A stretch of 64,000 nucleotides of DNA from Cornus controversa (taxonomy: Eukaryota > Streptophyta > Magnoliopsida > Cornales > Cornaceae). The stretch covers positions 63,017,033 through 63,081,032 of the forward strand of contig CM048845.1 in the NCBI GenBank assembly GCA_026545225.1. The letters are read 5' to 3'. The position numbers and the translations under genes are program-made. Below, in pieces: positions 50,221-60,832 of this stretch (the first letter of the stretch is position 1; every line of letters starts with the position of its first letter). The notes under the pieces are model-generated. The model ran no database searches and was not told the DNA's origin. It worked only from the letters and a program-made list of their open reading frames with translations.

Positions 50221-52156
50221 AACAAAAAACTTATGTGACTTTTGGTAGCATGAAATGATTGTTTTTGAATTGGAATGGGAGGAAAGTTTAAAGTTTGAAC
50301 TAATTTAGTCCTCAATTCCAATTTCAAGATGCTGATTCCATACTTCATTAAGGTAATTTTTGGAGTTCAAGTGGAAGGTAATAACAAACCCAATTTTCAA
50401 GTAGTAAATCTAGTCAATAATTGATGTATTCAACTTTGTGAAGTTGTATTTGATATGTATGTTATGCAAATGTCAAGCCTCAAGCTAGGAAAAGGGGGAA
50501 TCTTGTTGAAGCATATTGGGATACTACATAGGTGCTTTCTGCTGACTGCTTGAACATGTAGGAAAAAGGGAAAAGATATGGAAAAATCCTGTAGAAGAGA
50601 AAATATGAAAATAGGGGGTCAGCCACATGAATTCTTTTTTTCCATTCTTTTCTATTAGTCGTCATTTTGCCTAATAACTTCATCCCACGTTATCTTAGGT
50701 TGCCCTCTCAGCCTCCTACAAGGGGCATACCTAGGAATATACATTTGGATATTAAAAAACCCCAAGGCCACCAAAAAACCAACAAGCTATATAACTTCAA
50801 AGAATTCATAAAAGAAGGTGGGCAGTTTTAATAGAAGGATTAACTAAGGTGGCATGAGAAATGCAAACTGAAGCATTGTGAACCCTTTGGTGAAACTGCA
50901 GGCCAATCAGCAACATAGTATCAAAGAGGGACTCATAGCTGCTTCTGGGCAGCACTAAGAATCATAGTAGTGGGTAAAGAGCAATGAAGAGATGCTGTAT
51001 GTCTCTGAATAGCAGGGAGGCAGCTCCAAACCATAAAGCAACTCCAAACCAAATAGGTATATCCTTGTAGGAGTGAAAGAAAAATCATCTGTAAGAATAT
51101 TTTCTTGGAGTATCCACTCTCTAACAAACCACCTGTGTTATTGAGAGCTTTCCATAGGAGAATAAAAAAAACGCGTATGTTGCATTTGAGAGCACGAAAT
51201 TGGCGTCCTGGAAATTTTGGGAATTGAAAGAAATTTAGTTCAAAGTCCAAACATAGCTTTAAAAGAGTCTTGACAGCTTCAATAATGCTCTTTTGAATTG
51301 TGACTTGGTCCCTATAGTCATTACAAAAAATTCTAGCATTTATTTCACATCAACTAGAGTGAACTGTAGCTGCAAATATAAGTTATTTTATAAGACCTTT
51401 TCCAGTAATGTTTCCAATCTACCACTTAATGGTTTCTTCCCATTCTTCATCAGGCCAAACAAGAACTCCTTTAGAAGAAAGAAATATTCCCCAAATCAAT
51501 CCTCCTTGAGGATTTTAAAGCCAGATAAACCCCAAATGCTTCACTAATATGGTCAATAGTTTGGAAAATTTTGGGCACTTTAATGCACTATTTGTATACT
51601 TCAAACAGAGGGGACCAGATTTATTGTGGCCTTGTTTGAAGATTTTGTACTGAAACTGAGCTGTGGTTTTCAATTTGGATCACATTAAATGGGATGAGAA
51701 AGGTGTGGACTTGGGTGGTTATGAACTTATGACAATTACTGGTATGAAAAAACAGATAAAACAGATTTAGGTTTGTTTATCTTTCATGAAAGATAAAACA
51801 TCAAAGAGAAGTACAATTATGTTTAGCCAATGGTTATACTATGATTTTTTCAGTGATGGATATACCATATGATGTATATCATAGAATGGGTTTCATGTGT
51901 TAATCCCATCAATAGTCCTCGGCTATTTGAATATATTGGGCAAGCTTTTCCACTCTTTCTTAGATTTTATCATTTAGTAATACTGCTTTAAATCTTTGCT
52001 TGATAAGTGGGAACATGACTTGATTAAATTTTTGAAAGTTGGAGATCCCAAGTGAGATGGTGCCAAAAGCCATCCAACTTTTCATGCTCTCTGAAAATTG
52101 TGAGTAAGGGGTGCAACTTGGAGATTTTTTTACATGGTGAAGGATTGCATGATCCC

Positions 52157-52235
52157 GGCCAATCAAAAAATGATACATCATCAAAAAGTTTAATAAAATT
52201 GACATATTTGGTGATGTGTCATTTTTTGATTGGTC
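52157..52235. repeat. 25-bp-stem hairpin
   Basis: GGCCAATCAAAAAATGATAC (52157 onward) is mirrored by GTGTCATTTTTTGATTGGTC ending at 52235, about 25 bp per arm with two to three mismatches and a 28-base loop. It could be a very short MITE or simply an inverted duplication. Confidence 0.8.
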
Positions 52236-53742
52236 TTTCGGTTCGTACCTCAATTCATGTTTGTCTAGAGTTGTTCGAAACTCAAACCAAACTCGAACAT
52301 AATCTCTATTATTTTTAATAATAGTATTATAATAAAAATATTAGATAACCTGAGTTCAAACTGAGCCTAACTCGATCTAAACTCACCAATTGCAACCATA
52401 GTTGGGAAAGATTTGTAAGATAATTTTTTTTTTCTTGGATTAGGATTTTACCATAAACTTTTATAACTACCTTTAGAAGAGTTTATTGCGAGAGCAAGTG
52501 CATTATAAATTTTTTTTCCTCTTAAATTTGTTGTGCACAAAAATAGAAGATGATGTATGGGAAATCTATCTGGTTTTGTAAATTATATATCTAGAAAACG
52601 AGACTATAAACCCATTATTAACAATCAATTTCGATTACGAGACTATAAACCCATTATAAACAATCAATTTCGATTACAAGAAAATATATATCAACCCCTT
52701 CTCTTGTTTTTTTTTTGTTTTTTTTTGATGAATTATCAACCCGTGACAGAGTTGATAATTTAATGCATAGGGGGCCACCATTAATAATAATATTATAAAA
52801 AAAATTGAACCAAAATAATAAATAGCAAAGGAGGGGTCTTTTCTGAATTTTGATTTTTAAAAATTTTATCTGATGAAAGAAGTATTTTCTGAATTTTGAA
52901 AATTTTATTGGCCAATTGAGTTATAAAATGAAGTTGTTTTAAATCTTTGAAGTTTTTCTTGAGGTCTTCCGGGAATTTTTAGGAATTTAGTCAGGTCGCT
53001 TTTATAATAATAAAAAATTGTGTATGAAATACAAATAATAGAATATTTAATTTCGAAAATTTTGTTAGACAAATGAGTGGTCTTTTTGAATTTTGAAAGT
53101 TTTTATAAGGTTCTTTTGTGAATAATTATGAGTTTAATGGGAGCAATTTTACAAATATCAAAAAATTTGTATACAAAATATCAATAACAAAAAATTACAC
53201 TTTTCCCAACTGGCCTCCCGCAAAATCCACACTACTATAATTTTAGATCAATGGGAACTGTTGACCCAATTGGCCATTTTAGATCAGTGGGAACTGTTGA
53301 CCTCACAATCATTGGCCATTGGAATATAAACGTGTAGAACGTGTTACACAAACCTCAACTACCCTCACGACAAAATCATTGGTCAACTCGATGTGAAACA
53401 CGGACTTAATTATCCCCTGTACTCCGTATTTTGCATTCACACAAAAGCGTCATTTCACCCATTAATCACAATAACTCGTTTTTCTAAATGGTATTTTTTA
53501 TTATTTTAATTGGTGAAGTTTTATTTCTAAATATTAGTGAAATTTCATTATCACAGTGATGTAATTTTTAGGTAAATGTGGTGAAATTACACTACAAAAT
53601 GCAGTGAGAAACATAATTAAGAGAATTTTAATTGTAGAATGAAAAATGATATATTTTTCGAATTCAAAAATTTTAAAATGGGATTATGTAAGTGAGAATG
53701 ACATCATCAACATTTGATTATTTAGGTCAATCAAATGACTTG

Positions 53743-53807
53743 TTTGCCCTTAGATATGTTTCAAGTGAGATCCATGATTGTCACTTAAAACATATTTAGG
53801 GCACAAA
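53743..53807. repeat. 26-bp-stem hairpin with 12-base loop
   Basis: TTTGCCCTTAGATATGTTTC and following AAGTGA (53743-53768) pair with TCACTTAAAACATATTTAGG and GCACAAA (53781-53807), with a few mismatches and a bulge. The short loop makes this a compact fold. Confidence 0.8.
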
Positions 53808-55365
53808 GTTATATGCATGAATTATCGCAGTATTCATCCAATGTAACATCTTTGTCTATGTACTTGATTACATATCTTATTAGTAAAAAAAGCTATCCTT
53901 TGAATGTTGCTACCTCTTAAAGACCGTTTCGACTTACTTTTAATTTGAGTTTCCAACACATTTGGTTTAAAGTTGCAATATGTTCGATTCGAATTTGCAC
54001 TACCCTTAATTCGAAGTTGGAACACACTAGTTCAAAGTAAGCGCCCGTTAGTTCTCTAAAAACATATAGAACTTTTACTATTTTAAAAAAAAGAACTATA
54101 AAAGTTTAAGCACTCTTAATTTTCAAAAAATAGAAAACTGTTTTCAAAGAACTATAAAAGACATTTATTTGAAAAGAGACAAAATAGAATTTTTGAACAA
54201 TTTTTTATTTTCAGTTTCTAAAAACAAAGTTTGAAAAGGAAATAAAATACCACTAAGTTGTGGAAGTATCGTTTGCATAGTTAGCTCAAAAAAGGTGTTA
54301 CCAAATGCGTGTGGTGGCGCAAAAGTATTAGATTTGTTGAATTGTGGTTCTCTTCTAAAGAGATTTGATAATGTATTCCATGCTTAAACTAGAATAGAAT
54401 ATTGTTCAAGAAATAAGAGAAATAAAATGAGTTTGTAGCTATGAATAAGTGACCCTTCTTTTTTTTGGAGGGTAAGGTTTTCAGTTTTGGACGTGGAACA
54501 AGCTGTCTTATACTTTTAGCTGAAGAACAAGCTACCTTAGAATTTCGTTTTTTTTTCCCGGACTCTCTAAAATACACATTTTTTGTACTATATTTTCATG
54601 TACAAATAAATCGAGGATGCAACACTGCACGCCACCGTATTAAATTAAGGATGTAACAACAATGAAAATATTTTGTATTCTCAGTATAATAATATTATAA
54701 TGTTGCATCTCGCGGTGCAATATGTTGTATGAATTTGGTCTAGCATTTTCTTATGCTTCGCACCAATGAAGTTTTTATTTGAGGAGAAAAAGAAGACTAT
54801 GCATGCTTTCGCCATAATATGAAAATTAAGTAATATAATAATAATAATAATAATGTATAGCATGATTTATATCAGTTTTGCATTGCGTGTTAGAGCATCT
54901 GCGTTGACTTTTTCGAATTTTGGCTTTATAAATTTGTTACTTCAACTTTTTGAACAGCATGTTAGTGTTTTTCCATAATCACGTTAGCGTTTTCAGCTCT
55001 CCAACTTTTGGCTTACATTGGCCTCTTTAAAATTTTCGTTAGTAAAAAAATAATAATATTTTAATAATATATTTTTGTTTCACTTTTTTGCAAAGGCTAT
55101 ATTTCATACGACTATAATTCAAATGGCTATATTGTCACATACAATATAAATTAAAATAAATCAAAACAAATACAACGTAAGTTTAAATAATATAAATTTA
55201 AAATAAATTAAAACAAATAAAACATAGGTTTAAACAATACAAATTTAAAATAAATAAAAACAAATGCAACATAGGTTTAAACAATACAAATTAAAAAGAA
55301 ATAATTTTATGTGTTAAATTTTATGATTGAATGAATATAATTTTAGTTGGGATATATATATATAT

Positions 55366-56225
55366 GAGGAGTGCTAGCGGCAGTCGCTCAAGCGAGTGTC
55401 CTTGCACAGTCGCTCCACTGATTGGTGGAAATCAATCCCCAAAATTAAATGCTATCCTGTAATAAATGTCCTACTTTTTCATCAATCAATATACCCTTCC
55501 AGTTCTAAAGTATTTACAGTGGTGCCATCAACAAATAAATAAAATTATAAACATAAAGTATTTAAAAATTTTTAATAATCTATATACTTATTATAATCAT
55601 TTCCTATATAATTTTTAAAAATTTGTAATTATGGTTAATTGAATAAGTATATAGATTATTAAAAATATTTAAAATCAAGAAAATATCAAAAAATATATTC
55701 ATAAAAATATTTTAATACTTTAAAAATATGTTCTTTTATTAAATACAAAATTTTAATAAAAGAACATATTTTTAAAGTATTAAAATATTTTTATGAATAT
55801 TTTTTTTATATACTTATTCAATTAATTAAAATAATCTATATACTTATTCAATTCATCTATATACTTTATGTTTATAATTTTATTTTTATTAATATTTTTA
55901 ATAATCTATATACTTATTCAATTAATCTATATACTTTGTGTTTATAATCTTATTTTTATTAATATTTTTAATAATCTATATATTTATTCAATTAATCTAT
56001 ATACTTTACGTTTATAATTTTATTTTTATTAATATTTTAATACTTTATGTTTATAATTTTATTTGTTTGTTGATAGCACCACTGTAAATACTTTAGAACT
56101 GGAAGGGTATATTGATTGATGAAAAAGTAGGATATTTATTGCAGGAAAGCATTTAATTTTGAAGACCAATCAATGAAGCGACTGTGCAAGGACACTCGCT
56201 TAAGCGACTGCCGCTAGCACTCCTC
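55366..56225. mobile_element. 860-bp near-perfect palindromic (foldback) element
   Basis: The left end GAGGAGTGCTAGCGGCAG is matched exactly by the right end on the minus strand, and the match continues for roughly 200 bp with few differences (CACTCG, TTCATCAATCAATATACCC, TTCTAAAGTATTTACAGTGG). The centre near 55745 is also palindromic (AATATGTTCTTTTATTAAA), so almost the whole element is one inverted repeat. Both ends abut (AT)n runs, which hides any target duplication. Long inverted arms suggest a Mutator-like foldback, but this is inference. It ends about 370 bp upstream of the MYB start codon. Confidence 0.92.
55835..56050. repeat. 70-bp tandem repeat, three copies, inside the right arm of the palindrome
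   Basis: ATCTATATACTTT starts at 55855, 55925 and 55995, exactly 70 bp apart, with the same AATATTTTTAATAATC and CTTATTCAATTAATC segments between. The left arm lacks the expansion, which makes the palindrome asymmetric here. Confidence 0.9.
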
Positions 56226-56524
56226 ATATATATATATATATATATATAGGATTTTAGACGGTACAAAGTAACTCATTTGAAAATGATTCGTGCAATTCAA
56301 AATATATAATAAATATAATGGTTCTATCTTTAATAACAAAGAAATAAATTGGTCTGGTGGATCGTGTGGTCTCGGAGAAGGTCCTAGGTTTCAGTCCCTC
56401 ACTTGCAAGATAAAAACTGGCCGGCCCATTTAATGCCACCTCTTTGCTCTAGTGCTTGAAATATCGAGACACGCCCATTTAATGCCCACCTCTTTGCTCT
56501 AGCATTGATTTTTCCCTGCTCAGC

Positions 56525-56547
56525 AAATATATATAGAACATATACAT

Positions 56548-56578
<31 letters not shown>
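56525..56578 (+). promoter_or_regulatory. MYB core promoter candidate: TATA-like site and GA-repeat leader
   Basis: AAATATATATAGAACA at 56525-56540 is a TATA-like element. It is followed at 56551-56578 by a (GA)n tract lying 17 bases upstream of the start codon, in the likely 5' UTR. GA repeats are common in plant leaders and can bind BPC-type factors; no function is shown here. Confidence 0.5.
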
Positions 56579-56594
56579 TTCGAAGGTGAGAAAA

Positions 56595-59041
56595 ATGGGT
56601 AGAAACCCATGTTGTGCAAAAGATGGATTGAACAGAAGAGCATGGTCCTCCCAAGAAGATCAAGTCCTCATAGCCTATGTCAATAAACATGGAGAAGGAA
56701 ATTGGAGAACTGCTGCTCAAAAAACAGGTAATTGATTAAAGAGGGACCAGAGGAAAGTTTATCAATAAGTACTTATGACCTTAATGTGTGTGTGTGTTTG
56801 TGTTTTAAGTTTATTATTATTTACATTTTTACTATTTTTTGAAGGTCTAAAGAGAAGTGGGAAGAGTTGCAGACTTCGGTGGTTAAATTATTTGAGGCCT
56901 GATTTAAAGAGAGGTGACATTTCCCCAGATGAAGAGGACCTCATCATCAGACTTCACAATCTTCTTGGCAACAGGTGACATTTTTTGTTCTTATTCTTCT
57001 TCATAATATATATATATATATATATTCTTCTTTCAGAAAATTTAAAATTTACTATGTTTATGTTTTGGATAAGTTCATAGTTCCTCGGTCTTGTCCGGAT
57101 ATTTTTCAAAAAAATAAAAAATAAAACCATTGAAATCCCAAAAAATTCTAAGAAACGTGGGGTCTATGGAGCTCCAGCTGCTTGATAACAAAGATTTTCC
57201 TTTGAATCAAATTCCATTTCAGTTATAACTTCAAGCATTGTCACAGTTGACAGTGACACAAGCACCGATAAGAGTACTTGAACATTGGCTACTCAGGCTA
57301 AGTGTGAGGATGCAACTTGTGAATCTCGGATACTATAAATATCTCTCTTGAAACAATGGATCCTCTTTTGCGCACTTTGAGTGCAAAAGGAAGGGTACAT
57401 ATCACTGTAGGTGCAATTTGGCGGCGCAACTCGAATAAAATTCTAGCACAATATGATTTTTTTATGAACTTGAACAACAATTCTTAGAATTAGGGTTGAG
57501 CTTAGATATTAAATTTTTAACTCAAATTTAATTATGATTGGACTTGAGTTGGAGTAATGCCAGAAACCCGAGCTAGCCTATCTTGAACCGGAGTTTTAAT
57601 TATATTTTTATATATTTTTTATATTTTAATATAATGTATGTATTTGAAATGAAATTATTATCAGGTTGGTCCAGTCTATGGTCCATTTGTTATTATGTCA
57701 TACTCGCCAATATTTTTTTTATTTCAGTTGTGAAAAAGTTAAGTTGTTCATCTTGTAGTCTTTTGTAGTAATTATGTTTAGTGGAAGATGATGTGCATTT
57801 CAAATACATAAAAGAATGAAAAAGTAATTTACAAGTTGCATAAATACAGTGTGGTATGTGATGTTTACAAGAAAAAGTCAGCGTGACAATTCGAAATCCT
57901 AGCCCAAGTTATAATCCTGAATTTAGCTTGAGCTAAAAAAAAAATTTAAAGATGAGTTGGTTAGCTCTGGTTGAAAGTTAAGTTAGAATCGGATTAGAAT
58001 TGAATTGGATTTGAACGTTTCAAATGTTTGTTGAGTCGAAATTGTAAGTCCAATCTATTCGGATTGCACACCTAAAGATCACCCACATGAAGTGGGGTCC
58101 ACTCTACGTGTAAGAACCTCACTCCATTTGAGTTGATTTTCACTATTTCTGTGTACTCTGGACCATTCCATGACATTCGCAACCAATCACAAGACGTCAA
58201 AGATGAATGCCTCTATTTTAATGCCAGAATCAACCTGCTGAATTGGAAAATATTTCTCTTTAATGAAATGACATCTTTGTGTGAATGGCACACAGGCATG
58301 ATAATGTGGCAGTATTTACTATCTACCAAAGTTTTCGCTTTATACAAAATAATACCAAAAAGTCTCTAGTTTCTATCCCAACATCGAGCAAGTATATAAT
58401 ACTTAGGGGAAGCGATGATGTGGTCCAAAATATCATATCCTTAGTACCTCTCAAATATTATATATTTTCTCACCAATATTTCATTTAGCTGGAACAAAGT
58501 AACGTATAATTAAGGTTCAACTTATGTATTTCATTTAATCGTTCTCTATTTATTACTGATCAGGTGGGCATTGATAGCTGGAAGACTTCCAGGCCGGACA
58601 GACAATGAAATCAAGAACTATTGGAACACAAACTTGGCTAAGAAGCCGCATGGCCAAACATCAAAATCCTCTATCAAACCGCTTAATTCTGAAGAGAAGC
58701 AGCCAAATTATGAAGAATTTGAAGTTGGCATCCCTCAATTGATTAGTACTAAAGAAGGCCAAAGAACCCTTTCTTCAACGCAGTCAGAGGATGCTTCTTT
58801 CAACTTCCTGATGGACCTTGATATCAATGACGTTCTCATACCAGAAGTTCTATGCTCAGATTCACCTCTCATGCACGAAAATGGTGACATGGCGTACTAT
58901 AATTATAACATTTCTTCATCTTTCTCGGAGTGTCCATTCTCTGAATATGAAGGTTTGCTTGAAAATAAGATGATCGAAAGCAACCCTCTTCAACCCACAT
59001 TAGATTTGGAGCTCAACAAGGTGGCTTCTTTTCTATATTAG
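56595..59041 (+). CDS. R2R3-MYB transcription factor with bHLH-interaction motif
   Basis: Exons 56595-56727, 56845-56974 and 58564-59041 at the standard R2R3-MYB intron positions (after …AQKTG and …LLGNR) give 246 aa. R2 has tryptophans at 17, 37 and 57; R3 has Ile70, Trp89 and Trp108. Residues 76-95 ([20 protein letters not shown]) match the [DE]Lx2[RK]x3Lx6Lx3R signature that binds bHLH partners of the TT8/GL3 type. R2R3-MYBs with this signature regulate flavonoid, proanthocyanidin or epidermal-cell genes in the nucleus with bHLH and WD40 partners; which one is not clear from the C-terminus (109-246), which is acidic and lacks a motif I can name. TT2/MYB5-type is one option. The frame is intact. 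A 1.59-kb second intron contains a hAT-related repeat, and a large palindrome lies just upstream. Confidence 0.95.
57486..58076. mobile_element. diverged hAT-type element in MYB intron 2, relative of 5180-5811
   Basis: Collinear with the 5180-5811 element: AGGGTTGAGCTTA start region, AACCCGAG, then the AT-rich TATTTTTATATATTTTTTAT core, then TTTAAAGATGAGTTGG and AGTTAAGTTAGAATC. The right end on the minus strand reads TAGGTGTGCAATCCG, resembling the TAGGGGTG terminus. The left terminus is decayed and no target duplication was found, so it is an older copy. Confidence 0.65.
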
Positions 59042-59386
59042 AAGATTAATGGAAGGAATTTAAATTAATAATGATGATAAGAGAAGAGTACTCTAAATAA
59101 ATTCTTCCTACCATTTCATGCAATTACCATGGAATAAAAAAAAAAAACATTTCATGCTGGTTGTCCTAATAATATTTTTATAATAAAGTTGATCTGAATT
59201 AATTACAGACTGCCTCTATGACGTATTCGGACGTCTTAGCTTTATCTTAATACTATTTTAAGCATATATACATGTGTTGTTGTGTGTTGGATGATAACTT
59301 GGATTGTATTTATTAGTATATTACCTATGTGATATATATATATATATATACAGAAATGATCTCTTACTCATCAATTCTTTTACACC
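59042..59386. other. 3' UTR and flank of the MYB gene
   Basis: Directly follows the TAG at 59039-59041. AT-rich, with an (AT)n run at 59331-59350. The poly(A) site was not identified. Confidence 0.5.
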
Positions 59387-59398
59387 ATGTATGGTAAC

Positions 59399-59745
59399 TG
59401 ATAGAGTATTTGACTCCAATTATGAAACGTACAACGTGGAGGTTGAGTTCAAGCTGATGTGGATAAGAAGTCTACTTTAGTGAGACTTCTCTATCTCCAG
59501 GAGCTAGTCTCCTACTAGGATACAGTCTCATTTGACCGCTATAAATACAGAGATGGTCCATATACCAGGTACGTGATTAATACCCCCTGATTTCCTTTAT
59601 AGCTTGAAAAAGCCCTTTCGATTTCTAACTTGATCGTCGGAGCGTAGTCGGCCGGCACCGCGCCGGTGCCCTCTCGATTACCCTTCTCTTGTCCTTTTTT
59701 ATAGGTTGGCGTTTGATCAGTTCGAGGTGAATTTTTGCTTCATCA
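59399..59745 (+). mobile_element. 5' LTR of a truncated Ty3/gypsy-type element
   Basis: Ends TGCTTCATCA immediately before a primer-binding site TGGCGCCGTCTGTGGGAA at 59748-59765, whose TGGCGCCGT start fits priming by tRNA-Asp, as in Tat-type gypsy elements. A TATA-like GCTATAAATACAGAG lies at 59539. The left limit is placed at TGATAGAGTATTTG but TGTATGG at 59388 is an alternative. Confidence 0.7.
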
Positions 59746-59811
59746 GTTGGCGCCGTCTGTGGGAAACAATCACAAACTTGATTGTTCTACACGAATCATA
59801 TACGAAGCATG

Positions 59812-60075
59812 ATGCACCTACGATCTGGGTTAGAGACTACCACTGTACAGGACCCTCCAGCGCAGGGCCCTCCTGCCCTCCACAATTTCCCAGTGCAGGA
59901 CCTCCCTGCCGGTCACAATCCTCCAACCGCCCAGGATCCTCCTGTCGGCCATAACCTTCCTAGCGAACAGGGCCCTCCAATCGAACTGGACCCGTTTGCT
60001 GCCCCTGATCTTCCCGGCTGCAACGTGCCAGCTTTTGACATTTTTATAGATGACATGTGTGTTAAGTTTATCTGA
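59812..60075 (+). pseudogene. truncated gag start of the gypsy-type element
   Basis: Begins MHLRSGLETTT, close to the M-x-L/T-R-S-G start seen in some plant gypsy gag proteins, 47 bp after the primer-binding site. It then has a proline-rich stretch with DPPxGHNLP-like repeats (residues 14-60) and stops at 60075 after about 87 codons, followed by unrelated sequence. No protease, polymerase or second LTR was found, so the element is cut off. Confidence 0.6.
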
Positions 60076-60829
60076 TATTTCTTTCCTAACTAACTATCAA
60101 GCATGCTAACCTGCTTTATGCTTCATCTTCAAACTCATATAAATGTTTGTTAGATTTAGGATGTGTAATTAGGAGCTCAATTAGATGAGCGATGCCCCTA
60201 ATTGACTGACCAAATCATCCAACCAACCATCAACCTTTCAATTAGTTAAGCAAAGCTTCTAATTGATCTACTAACCAACCAAACTACTATCCATTTGATA
60301 AGTCTGACTCATAATAGTCATGACCTTATCTAGCCTTGGTTTTACCCTTCTAACCATAACTATATAGGTTCGATGATTACACTCCCATTTGGGAAGTCGA
60401 TCTTGACAAAGGTCAATGATTCCTAATGTGTAATATTCGTTGTCTTGAGTTTGAGATTGAGCATCAAAGTTTGATTTCACCATAAGTCAGGTCAAACAAA
60501 AAAGTTTCTAAGTTTGTCTAAAGACCCTATTCACCCCCTTTAAGGTTCTTGTTTGGGCAACACTAAGATTTAATTTAAAATGTTTTGGATTAAGTGTGTG
60601 GAAACTAATATTTAAAGGTGTGGAAAATGTCTTTAAGTGTGTGAAAATCTAGAATAAAATTGTTGAAATAAAAACTTGGTGTTTATTTAGTTTTATGGAT
60701 ATAAGTGTACTAGGAGGAAGATTTAAAGGTATTGAAATTGTATTTGTGTGTGTGGAAATGCAGATTTATAAAAAAAACTAAAGTACTAAGATTTAATTTA
60801 AAGTGCTAGGGATTTAAATGTGTGGAGAC
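60076..60829. other. intergenic repeat-derived DNA
   Basis: No gene recognised. A segment GTGTGAAAATCTAGAATAAA at about 60637 recurs at 62575 on the other side of the Harbinger-like element. TAAGATTTAATTTAAA occurs at about 60566 and 60787. Confidence 0.5.
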
Positions 60830-60832
60830 TAA

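Larger units (their letters stand above)
50221..55364. other. intergenic DNA, no gene recognised
   Basis: No coding exon recognised. 50740-51540 has mixed composition and may be an old retroelement relic, but no domain can be named. Two short hairpins lie at 52157-52235 and 53743-53807. 52800-53650 and 55020-55340 are very AT-rich. Confidence 0.5.

Noticed and set aside
50740-51540. Possible LINE or gene relic
   Set aside because: Composition hints at old coding sequence but no motif could be named on either strand.
56340-56410. tRNA-like text (GGTCTGGTGGATCG ... GGTTTCAGTCCC)
   Set aside because: No acceptor stem or cloverleaf can be formed around it, so it is not called as a tRNA gene.
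59706-59954. 82-codon frame crossing the gypsy LTR end
   Set aside because: It starts inside the LTR and runs through the primer-binding site in a different frame from the gag start.
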